14,452 nt of DNA from Brevundimonas sp. UBA5866 (lineage in GTDB: Bacteria > Pseudomonadota > Alphaproteobacteria > Caulobacterales > Caulobacteraceae). Positions 8,032 through 14,188 of the stretch are shown piece by piece; position 1 is the stretch's first letter; every line of letters begins with the position of its first letter. The translations under genes and the position numbers were made by a program. A model generated the notes under the pieces. The model was not told the origin of the DNA. It was given only the letters and a program-made list of their open reading frames with translations, and did not search any database. The DNA lies in assembly GCF_002432125.1 (NCBI RefSeq), contig NZ_DJFS01000091.1, positions 933 through 15,384 on the forward strand, written 5' to 3'.

Positions 8032-8983
8032 GCTGGCGCTCCTTGGTGGTGGCGGTGGTGTGGATCGGCTCCAGCCAGCCGTAGCGGTCCGGCGTGGTGC
8101 CATCGAACAGGCCACGGAAGGCCTTGTTGACGGCCTTGGTCACCGGACCGGGACCTGCGGCACGGGTGGTGATGCCGTCAACCGAGCGGACGGGGGTGAT
8201 CTCGGCGGCGGTGCCGGTCATGAAGACTTCGTCGGCGACGTACAGGCTCTCGCGGGTCATGGTCTGTTCGCGGGTCTCATAGCCCAGACCGCGGGCCAGC
8301 TTGATCACGCTGTCACGGGTGATGCCCTGCAGGATCGACGAGGACGACGGCGGGGTCATCAGCACACCGTCACGTACGACGAACAGGTTCTCGCCCGCGC
8401 CCTCGGACAACAGTCCGTCCGTACCCAGAGCGATACCCTCGCCATAGCCGCCCTGACGGGCTTCGCGGCCGATCAGATAGCCGGACAGATAGTTGCCACC
8501 GGCCTTGGCACCGGTCGGGATGGTATTCGGGGCCACACGGTTCCAGCTGGAGATGCAGGCATCGACGCCGCGTTCCAGTGCCTCTTCGCCCAGATAGGCC
8601 CCCCACGGGAAGGCGGCGATCATGACGTCGGTGGTGATGGCATCGGGCGACGGGGTCACGCCCATGCCGCAGCCGCCCAGGAACGCCAGCGGACGGATAT
8701 AGGCCGACTTCAGACCTTCGGACGCGACGGTGTCACGGCAGGCCTGAACCAGTTCCTCGACCGAATAGGGCATGGGGAAGTGATAGATGCGGGCGCTGTC
8801 GTGCAGGCGGCGCACGTGGTCCGTCAGGCGGAAGCCGCAGGGGCCGTTCGGCGTGTCATAGACGCGGATGCCCTCGAACACCGAGGTGCCGTAGTGAAGC
8901 GCATGGCTCATCACGTGGACGGTACAGTTCTCCCACGCAGTCAGCTCTCCATTGAACCAGATCTTTTGGGCCAGCGGCTTCAT
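8018..8983 (-). CDS. ilvE: Branched-chain-amino-acid aminotransferase (fold-type IV)
   Basis: PLP enzyme for the last step of Val, Leu and Ile synthesis, transferring an amino group from glutamate to the 2-oxo acids. With the ATG at 8983 it has 321 residues, with the PLP lysine at Lys160 in IPTGAKAGGNYL. The class IV signature follows: LSEGAGENLFVVRDGVLMTPP around residues 192-212, ILQGITRDSVIKLARGLG, and the substrate-site region ESLYVADEVFMTGTAAEITPVRSVDG. It resembles the E. coli IlvE type closely. A TTG 45 nt upstream is in frame but has no ribosome binding site. The chosen ATG has only a weak one. A 59-nt gap containing a GC-rich palindrome separates it from ilvM. Confidence 0.96.
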   Translation of the reverse strand: MKPLAQKIWFNGELTAWENCTVHVMSHALHYGTSVFEGIRVYDTPNGPCGFRLTDHVRRLHDSARIYHFPMPYSVEELVQACRDTVASEGLKSAYIRPLAFLGGCGMGVTPSPDAITTDVMIAAFPWGAYLGEEALERGVDACISSWNRVAPNTIPTGAKAGGNYLSGYLIGREARQGGYGEGIALGTDGLLSEGAGENLFVVRDGVLMTPPSSSSILQGITRDSVIKLARGLGYETREQTMTRESLYVADEVFMTGTAAEITPVRSVDGITTRAAGPGPVTKAVNKAFRGLFDGTTPDRYGWLEPIHTTATTKERQHEPA

Positions 8984-9002
8984 TGTCTTGTCAGTCCAGT
9001 CT

Positions 9003-9017
9003 GCGGCCCCGGGCCGC
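9003..9017. repeat. GC-rich 7-1-7 palindrome in the ilvM-ilvE gap
   Basis: GCGGCCC-C-GGGCCGC is a perfect inverted repeat in the largest internal gap of the operon (8984-9042). It has no T tract on either side, so it is not a standard terminator. A transcript hairpin here could mark a processing or stability boundary, or could influence ilvE translation, which lacks a strong Shine-Dalgarno. No function is demonstrated by sequence alone. Confidence 0.5.
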
Positions 9018-9042
9018 GTGTTACGCAATAGGGAAGAAGGGA

Positions 9043-9291
9043 TCAGGCGGCGTTGGCCGAGGCCGGAGCCTCGATGCGGCGCACGCCGAACAGGCGGTCG
9101 ATCTGACGGCCCAGATTGTCGATGCAGCGGGTTCCGTCGCGGCTGGCCACGGTCAGGGCCAGGGTGCGCCAGTCACCCATGTCGGCCATGTTCATGCCGT
9201 GGATCTCGAAGCCGCGGCGCTCTACGAGGCCGATCAGACGCTGCAGCGAGCCGTCAGCGCGGTCGATCTGGATGTGGATCGTATTGCTCAT
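9043..9291 (-). CDS. ilvM: Acetohydroxyacid synthase small (regulatory) subunit, short ACT-domain IlvM type
   Basis: Small subunit of acetohydroxyacid synthase, needed for full activity of the catalytic subunit encoded just before it. It has only 82 residues, one ACT domain (ADGSLQRLIGLVERRGFEIHGMNM, then a second beta strand LALTVASRD). That matches the roughly 87-residue E. coli IlvM (AHAS II) and is far shorter than the ~160-185-residue IlvN/IlvH of most alphaproteobacteria. The ATG overlaps the ilvG stop as ATGA, and GGAGG lies 8 nt upstream within ilvG. A single ACT domain lacking the second half suggests weak or absent valine feedback, as in AHAS II; this is inference. Its C-terminal tail is Ala-rich. 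Confidence 0.88.
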   Translation of the reverse strand: MSNTIHIQIDRADGSLQRLIGLVERRGFEIHGMNMADMGDWRTLALTVASRDGTRCIDNLGRQIDRLFGVRRIEAPASANAA

Positions 9292-10997
9292 CGTGAGCCC
9301 TCCATCATTTCAGCGTTGTTCTTGCCCGGCGGAACCAGCGGCCAGACGTTGTCTTCGGGATCGATGATGACGTGCATCAGGATCGGACCATCAGCAGCCA
9401 GCAGACGGTCGATGCCACCAGACACCTGATCCTTGGTTTCGACGCGGAAGGCGGGGATGCCAAAGGCCTCGGCCACCTTCACGAAGTCGGGGTTGTCGGA
9501 CAGGTCGACCTCGGAGAAGTTCCGCTCGAAGAAGAACTCCTGCCACTGGCGCACCATGCCCAGACGCGAGTTGTCCAGCAGCACGATCTTCAGCGGGATC
9601 TTGAAGCGGTTGACGGTCGCCAGCTCCTGAATGTTCATCATTACGCCGCCGTCGCCGGTGATGGTGACGACGCAGGCGTCCGGATCGGCCAGCTTGGCAC
9701 CGATACCGGCAGGCAGCCCAAAGCCCATGGCGCCCAGACCACCCGAGGTGATGTGGGCTTGCGGGCGCGAGAACGCGCAGTGCTGGGCGACCCACATCTG
9801 GTGCTGGCCGACGTCGCAGGCGGCGATGAAGGACGGACCGGCCTTCTTCGACAGTTCGTTCAGCAGGGCAGGGGCATAGATGCTGTCACCCGGCGCATTA
9901 TAGTTGACGGCGCAGGCGGCCATTTCGCCACGGCATTTGTCGGCCCACTCACCGACCGAGATGGCAGCCCCTGATTGCAGCTCAAGGTTCAGGGCTTCCA
10001 GATTGGGGCGCAGATCGCCGACAACCGGAACGGCGACGGGGCGCAGTTTGCCGATCTCGGACGCATCGACGTCGAAATGGATGACGCCCGCATCGGGGGC
10101 GAACTCGGACAGCTTGCCGGTGGCGCGGTCGTCAAAGCGTGCGCCGACAACGATCAGCAGGTCGGATGCCTGAACGGCATCGTTGGCCGCGCGGGTGCCG
10201 TGCATGCCCAGCATGCCCAGATAGTTGTCCTGTCCGGTCGGGATGGTGCCCAGCGCGTTCAGGGTCGAGACCTGCGGAATGCTGGTCAGGCGGGCGAACT
10301 CGCGCACGGCCTCGACGGCACCGGAGATCTTCGCGCCGCCGCCTATATATATAATGGGGCGGGCCGCAGAACGGATGGCTTCGGCAGCGGCCCTGATCGC
10401 GGCGCTGTCAGCGATGCCATTGTCGTTCGGCAGACGGAAGGGGCGCACGTTCTCGGTCTGCTGGAACTGGATGTCCTTGGGCAGGTCGATCAGGACGGGG
10501 CCGGGGCGACCGGTGCGGGCGATATGGAAGGCTTCCTCGATGATGGCCGGCACGTCGGCGGCATCGCGGACCAGATAGGAGTGCTTCACCAAGGGCATGG
10601 TCACGCCCATGATGTCGACTTCCTGAAAGGCGTCGGTGCCCATGACAGCCTGCGGGACATTGCCCGTGATGCAGACCATGGGAACGGAATCCAGCATGGC
10701 ATTGGCGATGCCGGTGACCAGATTGGTGGCACCGGGGCCCGACGTCGCCATACAGACGCCGACCTTGCCCGAGGCGCGGGCATAGGCATCGGCGGCAAAG
10801 GCTGCGCCCTGTTCATGGCGGCACAGATAGTGACGCACGCCGGAACCGGCGATGGCGTCATAGATCGGCATGATGGCCCCGCCCGGATAACCAAACACCA
10901 CATCCACGCCCATCCGCTCCAGTGTGGAGACGACGAGGCTGGCACCGGTTTGAACGGTGGTCTCGTTGGCGGGCATTTGAATGGTGGCGACGGTCAT
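9288..10997 (-). CDS. ilvG: Acetohydroxyacid (acetolactate) synthase, large catalytic subunit, IlvG type
   Basis: ThDP- and FAD-dependent enzyme that joins pyruvate with pyruvate or 2-oxobutyrate, the first common step of Val/Leu/Ile synthesis. It has 569 residues from ATG 10997. The catalytic glutamate is Glu62 in CRHEQGAAFAADAYAR. The oxyanion/FAD part has GMLGMHGTRAAN and VGARFDDRATGK. The ThDP motif runs from GDG (448-450) to LLDN (473-476). The C-terminus (NVWPLVPPGKNNAEMME) resembles E. coli IlvG (AHAS II), agreeing with the short subunit downstream. An upstream extension to 11069 would overlap ilvC and looks non-coding. The start has only a weak ribosome binding site and lies 25 nt after the ilvC stop. 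Codons near 10345-10355 include two ATA codons inside an AT-only tract, unusual for this gene. Confidence 0.96.
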   Translation of the reverse strand: MTVATIQMPANETTVQTGASLVVSTLERMGVDVVFGYPGGAIMPIYDAIAGSGVRHYLCRHEQGAAFAADAYARASGKVGVCMATSGPGATNLVTGIANAMLDSVPMVCITGNVPQAVMGTDAFQEVDIMGVTMPLVKHSYLVRDAADVPAIIEEAFHIARTGRPGPVLIDLPKDIQFQQTENVRPFRLPNDNGIADSAAIRAAAEAIRSAARPIIYIGGGAKISGAVEAVREFARLTSIPQVSTLNALGTIPTGQDNYLGMLGMHGTRAANDAVQASDLLIVVGARFDDRATGKLSEFAPDAGVIHFDVDASEIGKLRPVAVPVVGDLRPNLEALNLELQSGAAISVGEWADKCRGEMAACAVNYNAPGDSIYAPALLNELSKKAGPSFIAACDVGQHQMWVAQHCAFSRPQAHITSGGLGAMGFGLPAGIGAKLADPDACVVTITGDGGVMMNIQELATVNRFKIPLKIVLLDNSRLGMVRQWQEFFFERNFSEVDLSDNPDFVKVAEAFGIPAFRVETKDQVSGGIDRLLAADGPILMHVIIDPEDNVWPLVPPGKNNAEMMEGSR

Positions 10998-11022
10998 CTG
11001 GGCGGGGTTCCGGGGGGAATAC

Positions 11023-12036
11023 TTAGGCGGCTTGAGGTTTGGCGGCTTGCAACCAAGCCATGCGTTCACGCAGGCGCGTGCCGACTTCTTCGATCCGGGT
11101 GTCGCGATCGACCTGCATCAGGCGCTCGTATTCCGGCTTGCCTTGCTCGTTCTCTTCGATCCAGCGACGGGCGAACTCGCCGGTCTGGATGTCGGTCAGG
11201 ACGTCCTTCATGCGGGCGGCGGTTTCGTCGTTGACGACGCGCGGACCCGATACCAGAGCGCCCCACTTGGCGGTTTCCGAGATGAAGTGGTGCATCTTGG
11301 AGATGCCGCCTTCGTAGAACAGGTCCACGATCAGCTTCAGCTCGTGCAGGCATTCGAAATAGGCGATCTCCGGCTGGTAACCGGCTTCGACCAGGGTGTT
11401 GAAGCCGCGGATGACCAGTTCCTTGGCACCGCCGCACAGGACGGCCTGTTCGCCGAACAGATCGGTTTCGGTCTCTTCGCGGAAGGTGGTTTCCAACAGG
11501 CCGCCGGTCGCACCGCCATTGCCCTTGGCATAGCCCATGGCGCGGTCGCGGGCCTTGCCGGTCACGTCCTTTTCAATGGCGAACAGCGACGGCACACCGC
11601 GGCCACGTTGGAACTCGCGGCGGACCAGATCGCCCGGACCCTTCGGTGCGACCAGGATCACGTCCATGTCCTCACGCGGGGTGATGCGGCCATAGATGAT
11701 CGAGAAGCCGTGGGCGAACAGCAGGGCCGAGCCCTTTTTGGCGTTCGGCTCGATGACCTCTTTATAGACCTCGGCCTGAACCATGTCCGGCGTCAGGATG
11801 GCGATGATGTCGGCGTCCTTGACGGCTTCGGTCGGCTCGGCGGTCGGCAGGCCGTCTTCGGTGGCGTGCTTCCAGCCGGTGCCGCCGTGACGGACGCCGA
11901 CGATGACGTCATGGCCGGAGTCCTTCAGGTTCTGGGCGTGGGCGCGGCCCTGCGAGCCATAGCCGATGATGGCAATCTTCTCGCCAGCGATGGCGCCCGG
12001 CTTGATGTCTTCGTTGGTGTAGATGGTGATAGCCAT
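11023..12036 (-). CDS. ilvC: Ketol-acid reductoisomerase, class I
   Basis: Converts 2-acetolactate or 2-aceto-2-hydroxybutyrate to the dihydroxy acids, using NAD(P)H and magnesium. It has 337 residues, the short class I length. The dinucleotide-binding motif is IIGYGSQGRAHA (residues 24-35). A conserved His109 is in FAHG. The metal ligands are Asp192 and Glu196 in TDLFGEQAVLCGG, plus Glu228 and Glu232 in YFECLHELKLIVDLFYEGG. Ser253 is in the C-terminal substrate site. The cofactor loop after Arg49 reads HGGTGWKHA, with Gly at the two positions where class I enzymes usually have phosphate-binding Ser. The ATG is 3 nt after the ilvD stop, with GAGG about 11 nt upstream. Confidence 0.97.
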   Translation of the reverse strand: MAITIYTNEDIKPGAIAGEKIAIIGYGSQGRAHAQNLKDSGHDVIVGVRHGGTGWKHATEDGLPTAEPTEAVKDADIIAILTPDMVQAEVYKEVIEPNAKKGSALLFAHGFSIIYGRITPREDMDVILVAPKGPGDLVRREFQRGRGVPSLFAIEKDVTGKARDRAMGYAKGNGGATGGLLETTFREETETDLFGEQAVLCGGAKELVIRGFNTLVEAGYQPEIAYFECLHELKLIVDLFYEGGISKMHHFISETAKWGALVSGPRVVNDETAARMKDVLTDIQTGEFARRWIEENEQGKPEYERLMQVDRDTRIEEVGTRLRERMAWLQAAKPQAA

Positions 12037-12039
12037 GAT

Positions 12040-13785
12040 TCAGGCGTCCTCGGAAACGGTCTCGATATTGGCGATAGCTTGGTAGCGATCCGGCGTTTGG
12101 GCCGGAGGCGGGTTCGGGATGGTCACGGCACCCTGCGAAGCCGAAGCGACGCTGGCGCGGTATTTGGCAAAGACGCCGCGGGCCTCGCGTAGTTCACGCA
12201 TGGTGAAGGCGGCGCGGCGGGCGGTCAGATCGGCATCGGTGTCGATGCGGCGGTTGGTAACGTCGATAGTGATGGTGTCGCCCCTCTCGATCAGGGCGAT
12301 CGGGCCACCGACCGCCGCTTCCGGCGAGATGTGACCGGCGACGAAGCCATAGGAGGCACCGGAGAAGCGACCATCCGTCAGCAGGGCGACGTTCTCGACC
12401 TTGCGACCCTTCAGGGCCGCGGTGATTTGCAGCATCTCGCGCATGCCGGGGCCACCCTTGGGGCCTTCGTAGCGGATGATGATGACATCGCCTTCCCCCG
12501 CCTCGCCCGACTGGACGGCGGCGAACGCATCTTCTTCGCAGTCATAGACCTTGGCCGGACCGGTGAAGCGGTCGACCTTGTGGCCGGTCAGCTTGATGAT
12601 CGCGCCTTCGGGGGCAACATCGCCATAGATGACGGCATAGGAGCCGCGCGCCATGACAGGGTTGTCGATGCTGGTGACAACCTGTTGGCCTGGAGCTTCT
12701 TCGGCCTTGGCCGCTTCGGCAAACAGGCTCTCGCCCGAGACGGTCGGGGTGTTGATGATCTTGCCCGCTTCGGCCAGACGCTTGGCGACCAGACGGGTGC
12801 CGCCTGCGACATACAGGTGCGAGGCCAGGAAGCGGCCGCCCGGTTTCAGGTCGCAGATGACCGGAGCCTCGATACAGGCCTGATGGCAGTCCTCGATGCC
12901 GAACTCGACACCGGCCTCGGCCGCGATGGCCGTCAGGTGCATGACCGCATTGGTTGAACCGCCCGAAGCCGAACAGGCGATGGCGGCATTCTTCAGGCTG
13001 GCGCGGGTGATGTATTTGCGGGCGTTGTCACCGGCAAAGACGCGCTCGACGGCCAGCTTGCCACAGCGATAGCCCTCGGCAGCCTTGTCCGGATCAACGG
13101 CTGGTACATCATTGGCACCCATCGGCGAGATGCCCATCATCGACAGGGCCATAGCCATGGTGTTGGCCGTGAACTGGCCACCGCAGGCACCGGCCCCCGG
13201 GCAGACGGCGCTTTCAACCTTCTTCAGGCCTTCGTCGTCCAGCTTGCCGGCACCGTGGGCACCGATGGCCTCGAAGACTTCCTGAACCGAGACTTCCTCG
13301 CCATTGATACGGCCCGGCATGATGGTGCCGCCGTAATAGACCAGACCCGGAATGTTCAGACGGGCCAGCGCCATGGCGGCAGCCGGAATGGTCTTGTCGC
13401 AACCGACGATGCAGACGACGCCGTCCAGCTGGTGCCCCTCAATGGCCAGCTCGATAGAGTCAGCCACGACCTCGCGGCTGATCAGCGAGGCCTTCATGCC
13501 GGGCGTGCCCATCGAAATGCCGTCGGTGACGACGATGGTGTTGAAGTCCACCGGCCAGCCGCCCGCATCGATGACGCCCTGACGGACATCTTTGGCCAGA
13601 CGGTCCAGATGCATGTTGCAGGGGGTGACGGTCGACCAGGTGTTCACGATGCCGATCATCGGCTTCTTGAAGTCACCATCCTGCATGCCGGCTGCGCGCA
13701 GGTAGGAACGCGCGGCGGCACGGCTCGGGCCTAGCGTCACCGAGGCGCTGCGGGCGTTGGGAGAGGGCTTGGTCTGGTCGGTCAT
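12040..13785 (-). CDS. ilvD: Dihydroxyacid dehydratase
   Basis: Iron-sulfur enzyme that dehydrates 2,3-dihydroxy acids to the 2-oxo acid precursors of Val, Leu and Ile. It has 581 residues. Three cysteines at cluster positions are visible: Cys56 (VTPCNMHL), Cys129 (VGCDKT) and Cys201 (GAGACGGQFTANTM). Lys131 in CDKT is the lysine usually carbamylated. The three-cysteine pattern matches the [2Fe-2S] plant/mycobacterial class, whereas E. coli IlvD lacks the first cysteine. It is the first enzyme gene after the attenuator and its ATG is 50 nt downstream of the terminator's T tract. No clear Shine-Dalgarno precedes the ATG (GTCCGCACAAG). A Leu-rich mini-ORF stops 12 nt before it. The C-terminus carries a Pro-rich linker (IPNPPPAQTP). 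Confidence 0.97.
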   Translation of the reverse strand: MTDQTKPSPNARSASVTLGPSRAAARSYLRAAGMQDGDFKKPMIGIVNTWSTVTPCNMHLDRLAKDVRQGVIDAGGWPVDFNTIVVTDGISMGTPGMKASLISREVVADSIELAIEGHQLDGVVCIVGCDKTIPAAAMALARLNIPGLVYYGGTIMPGRINGEEVSVQEVFEAIGAHGAGKLDDEGLKKVESAVCPGAGACGGQFTANTMAMALSMMGISPMGANDVPAVDPDKAAEGYRCGKLAVERVFAGDNARKYITRASLKNAAIACSASGGSTNAVMHLTAIAAEAGVEFGIEDCHQACIEAPVICDLKPGGRFLASHLYVAGGTRLVAKRLAEAGKIINTPTVSGESLFAEAAKAEEAPGQQVVTSIDNPVMARGSYAVIYGDVAPEGAIIKLTGHKVDRFTGPAKVYDCEEDAFAAVQSGEAGEGDVIIIRYEGPKGGPGMREMLQITAALKGRKVENVALLTDGRFSGASYGFVAGHISPEAAVGGPIALIERGDTITIDVTNRRIDTDADLTARRAAFTMRELREARGVFAKYRASVASASQGAVTIPNPPPAQTPDRYQAIANIETVSEDA

Positions 13786-13797
13786 CTTGTGCGGACG

Positions 13798-13833
13798 CTA
13801 TGGGGAGAGGAGCAGAAGGCCGGAAACGAGCAT
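13798..13833 (-). CDS. Candidate 11-codon Leu-rich upstream ORF before ilvD
   Basis: ATG at 13833 to TAG at 13798 encodes MLVSGLLLLSP, five of eleven residues being leucine. It begins right after the terminator's T tract and stops 12 nt before the ilvD ATG. It would be transcribed only when the attenuator is read through. It has no real Shine-Dalgarno apart from the GGGG of the terminator's 3' arm, 6 nt upstream. It could be chance, or a small coupling/regulatory ORF that feeds ribosomes to ilvD, whose own ribosome binding site is poor. Confidence 0.3.
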   Translation of the reverse strand: MLVSGLLLLSP

Positions 13834-13834
13834 G

Positions 13835-13865
13835 AAAAACCCCGCTTCCAGTCGGAGAGCGGGGT
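13835..13865 (-). terminator. Attenuator terminator (segments 3:4) in the ilvD leader
   Basis: On the minus strand, ACCCCGCT (13865-13858) pairs perfectly with AGCGGGGT (13846-13839). A short inner TCC/GGA stem with one bulged C continues the helix. The last T of the stem and the next four give five T's (13839-13835). It lies after the leader peptide and 50 nt before ilvD, where an intrinsic terminator makes sense only as a regulated attenuator. Its 5' arm can instead pair with a segment at the end of the leader-peptide gene. Confidence 0.9.
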
Positions 13866-13919
13866 GGTGCAGGGCTGACTTTCAGTTGTCTTGTCAGGTC
13901 ACAGGCATCCACGCCGCTC
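13857..13919 (-). promoter_or_regulatory. Antiterminator pairing (segments 2:3)
   Basis: Segment 2, GAGCGGCGTGG (13919-13909), lies in the last codons of the leader-peptide gene. It is complementary at 10 of 11 positions to segment 3, CCACCCCGCTC (13867-13857), which is also the 5' arm of the terminator. The two hairpins cannot coexist. If a ribosome stalls in the Val/Leu/Ile codons just upstream, segment 2 is free to take segment 3 and the operon is transcribed. If it reaches the stop codon at 13896-13894, only 13 nt downstream of segment 2, the ribosome should cover segment 2 and the terminator forms. Confidence 0.82.
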
Positions 13920-14031
13920 GTCTGAGCGGGGTAATAAGTACCGATACGAGGACTACCGCGCGGGTCAGCGCGCCGCCGGCAACAGGGGCGGCGGTCTGGG
14001 TGACCTTTGCGATGTGTGCAGTGCTGTTCAC
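13894..14031 (-). CDS. Branched-chain amino acid leader peptide (attenuation control) of the ilv-leu operon
   Basis: A 45-residue ORF upstream of ilvD whose function is to be translated, not to yield an enzyme. Residues 25-36 read AVVLVSVLITPL, written GCG GTA GTC CTC GTA TCG, then GTA CTT ATT ACC CCG CTC. This gives four Val, three Leu and one Ile within 11 codons, several of them (GTA, CTT, ATT) uncommon in this GC-rich window. I chose the GTG at 14031 because GAGGT lies about 8 nt before it (GAGG at 14043-14040). An ATG at 14082 would give 62 residues but has no Shine-Dalgarno at normal distance. The 3' half contains RNA segments 1 and 2 of the attenuator. It is analogous to E. coli ilvL, ivbL and leuL, without sequence similarity beyond the control codons. 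Confidence 0.82.
   Translation of the reverse strand: MNSTAHIAKVTQTAAPVAGGALTRAVVLVSVLITPLRRAAWMPVT
13911..13932 (-). promoter_or_regulatory. Pause hairpin (segments 1:2) of the ilv attenuator
   Basis: Segment 1, ACCCCGCTC (13932-13924), immediately follows the Val/Leu/Ile codon run. It pairs at 8 of 9 positions with GAGCGGCGT (13919-13911) across a 4-nt AGAC loop. Segment 1 is identical to the 5' arm of the terminator, as expected for a classical 1:2, 2:3, 3:4 attenuator. A ribosome stalled on the control codons would cover segment 1 and free segment 2. Confidence 0.8.
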
Positions 14032-14188
14032 GGCGACAACCTCGTTCAACTTGGGCGCTTTATGCCGAACGTCGTGCTGCATTGCAACCGACTTGATGGA
14101 GCGAAGTGCAAAAAAGCTCCTCGTTTGCGGTGTTTTTCGGTAAATATAGATGTAAGTTAGCGGCATTTGCGGCCCGGCATGAAAAATC

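Noticed and set aside
6664..8130. Long plus-strand ORF (488 codons) opposite leuC
   Set aside because: It is a GC-rich shadow frame of leuC. The translation is Gly/Ala/His/Asp-rich without domains, while the opposite strand encodes a full, motif-complete enzyme.
8984..9028. N-terminal extension of IlvE from an in-frame TTG at 9028
   Set aside because: It lacks a ribosome binding site, and the extra 15 residues precede the conserved family start.
8984..9042. GC palindrome in the ilvM-ilvE gap as a rho-independent terminator
   Set aside because: There is no T tract after the hairpin on the minus strand, and the downstream genes belong to the same pathway.
9975..12192. Long plus-strand ORFs opposite ilvG and ilvC (419 and 403 codons)
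   Set aside because: They are antisense shadows of clear enzyme genes, with no recognisable domains and no ribosome binding sites that set them apart.
14098..14120. GGAGC/GCTCC inverted repeat
   Set aside because: It is only 5 bp with a 13-nt loop, within chance expectation and not consistent with a terminator.
13894..14166. 90-codon version of the leader ORF starting at ATG 14166
   Set aside because: There is no Shine-Dalgarno before that ATG and its first part (TYIYIY...) looks non-coding. The GTG at 14031 has GAGGT at the right distance and leaves a normal-sized leader peptide.
14083..14171. Sigma-70-type promoter for the ilv leader (TTGCAC near 14111, TATATT near 14148)
   Set aside because: The hexamers do not pair with a partner box at 16-18 bp spacing, so I do not call a promoter.
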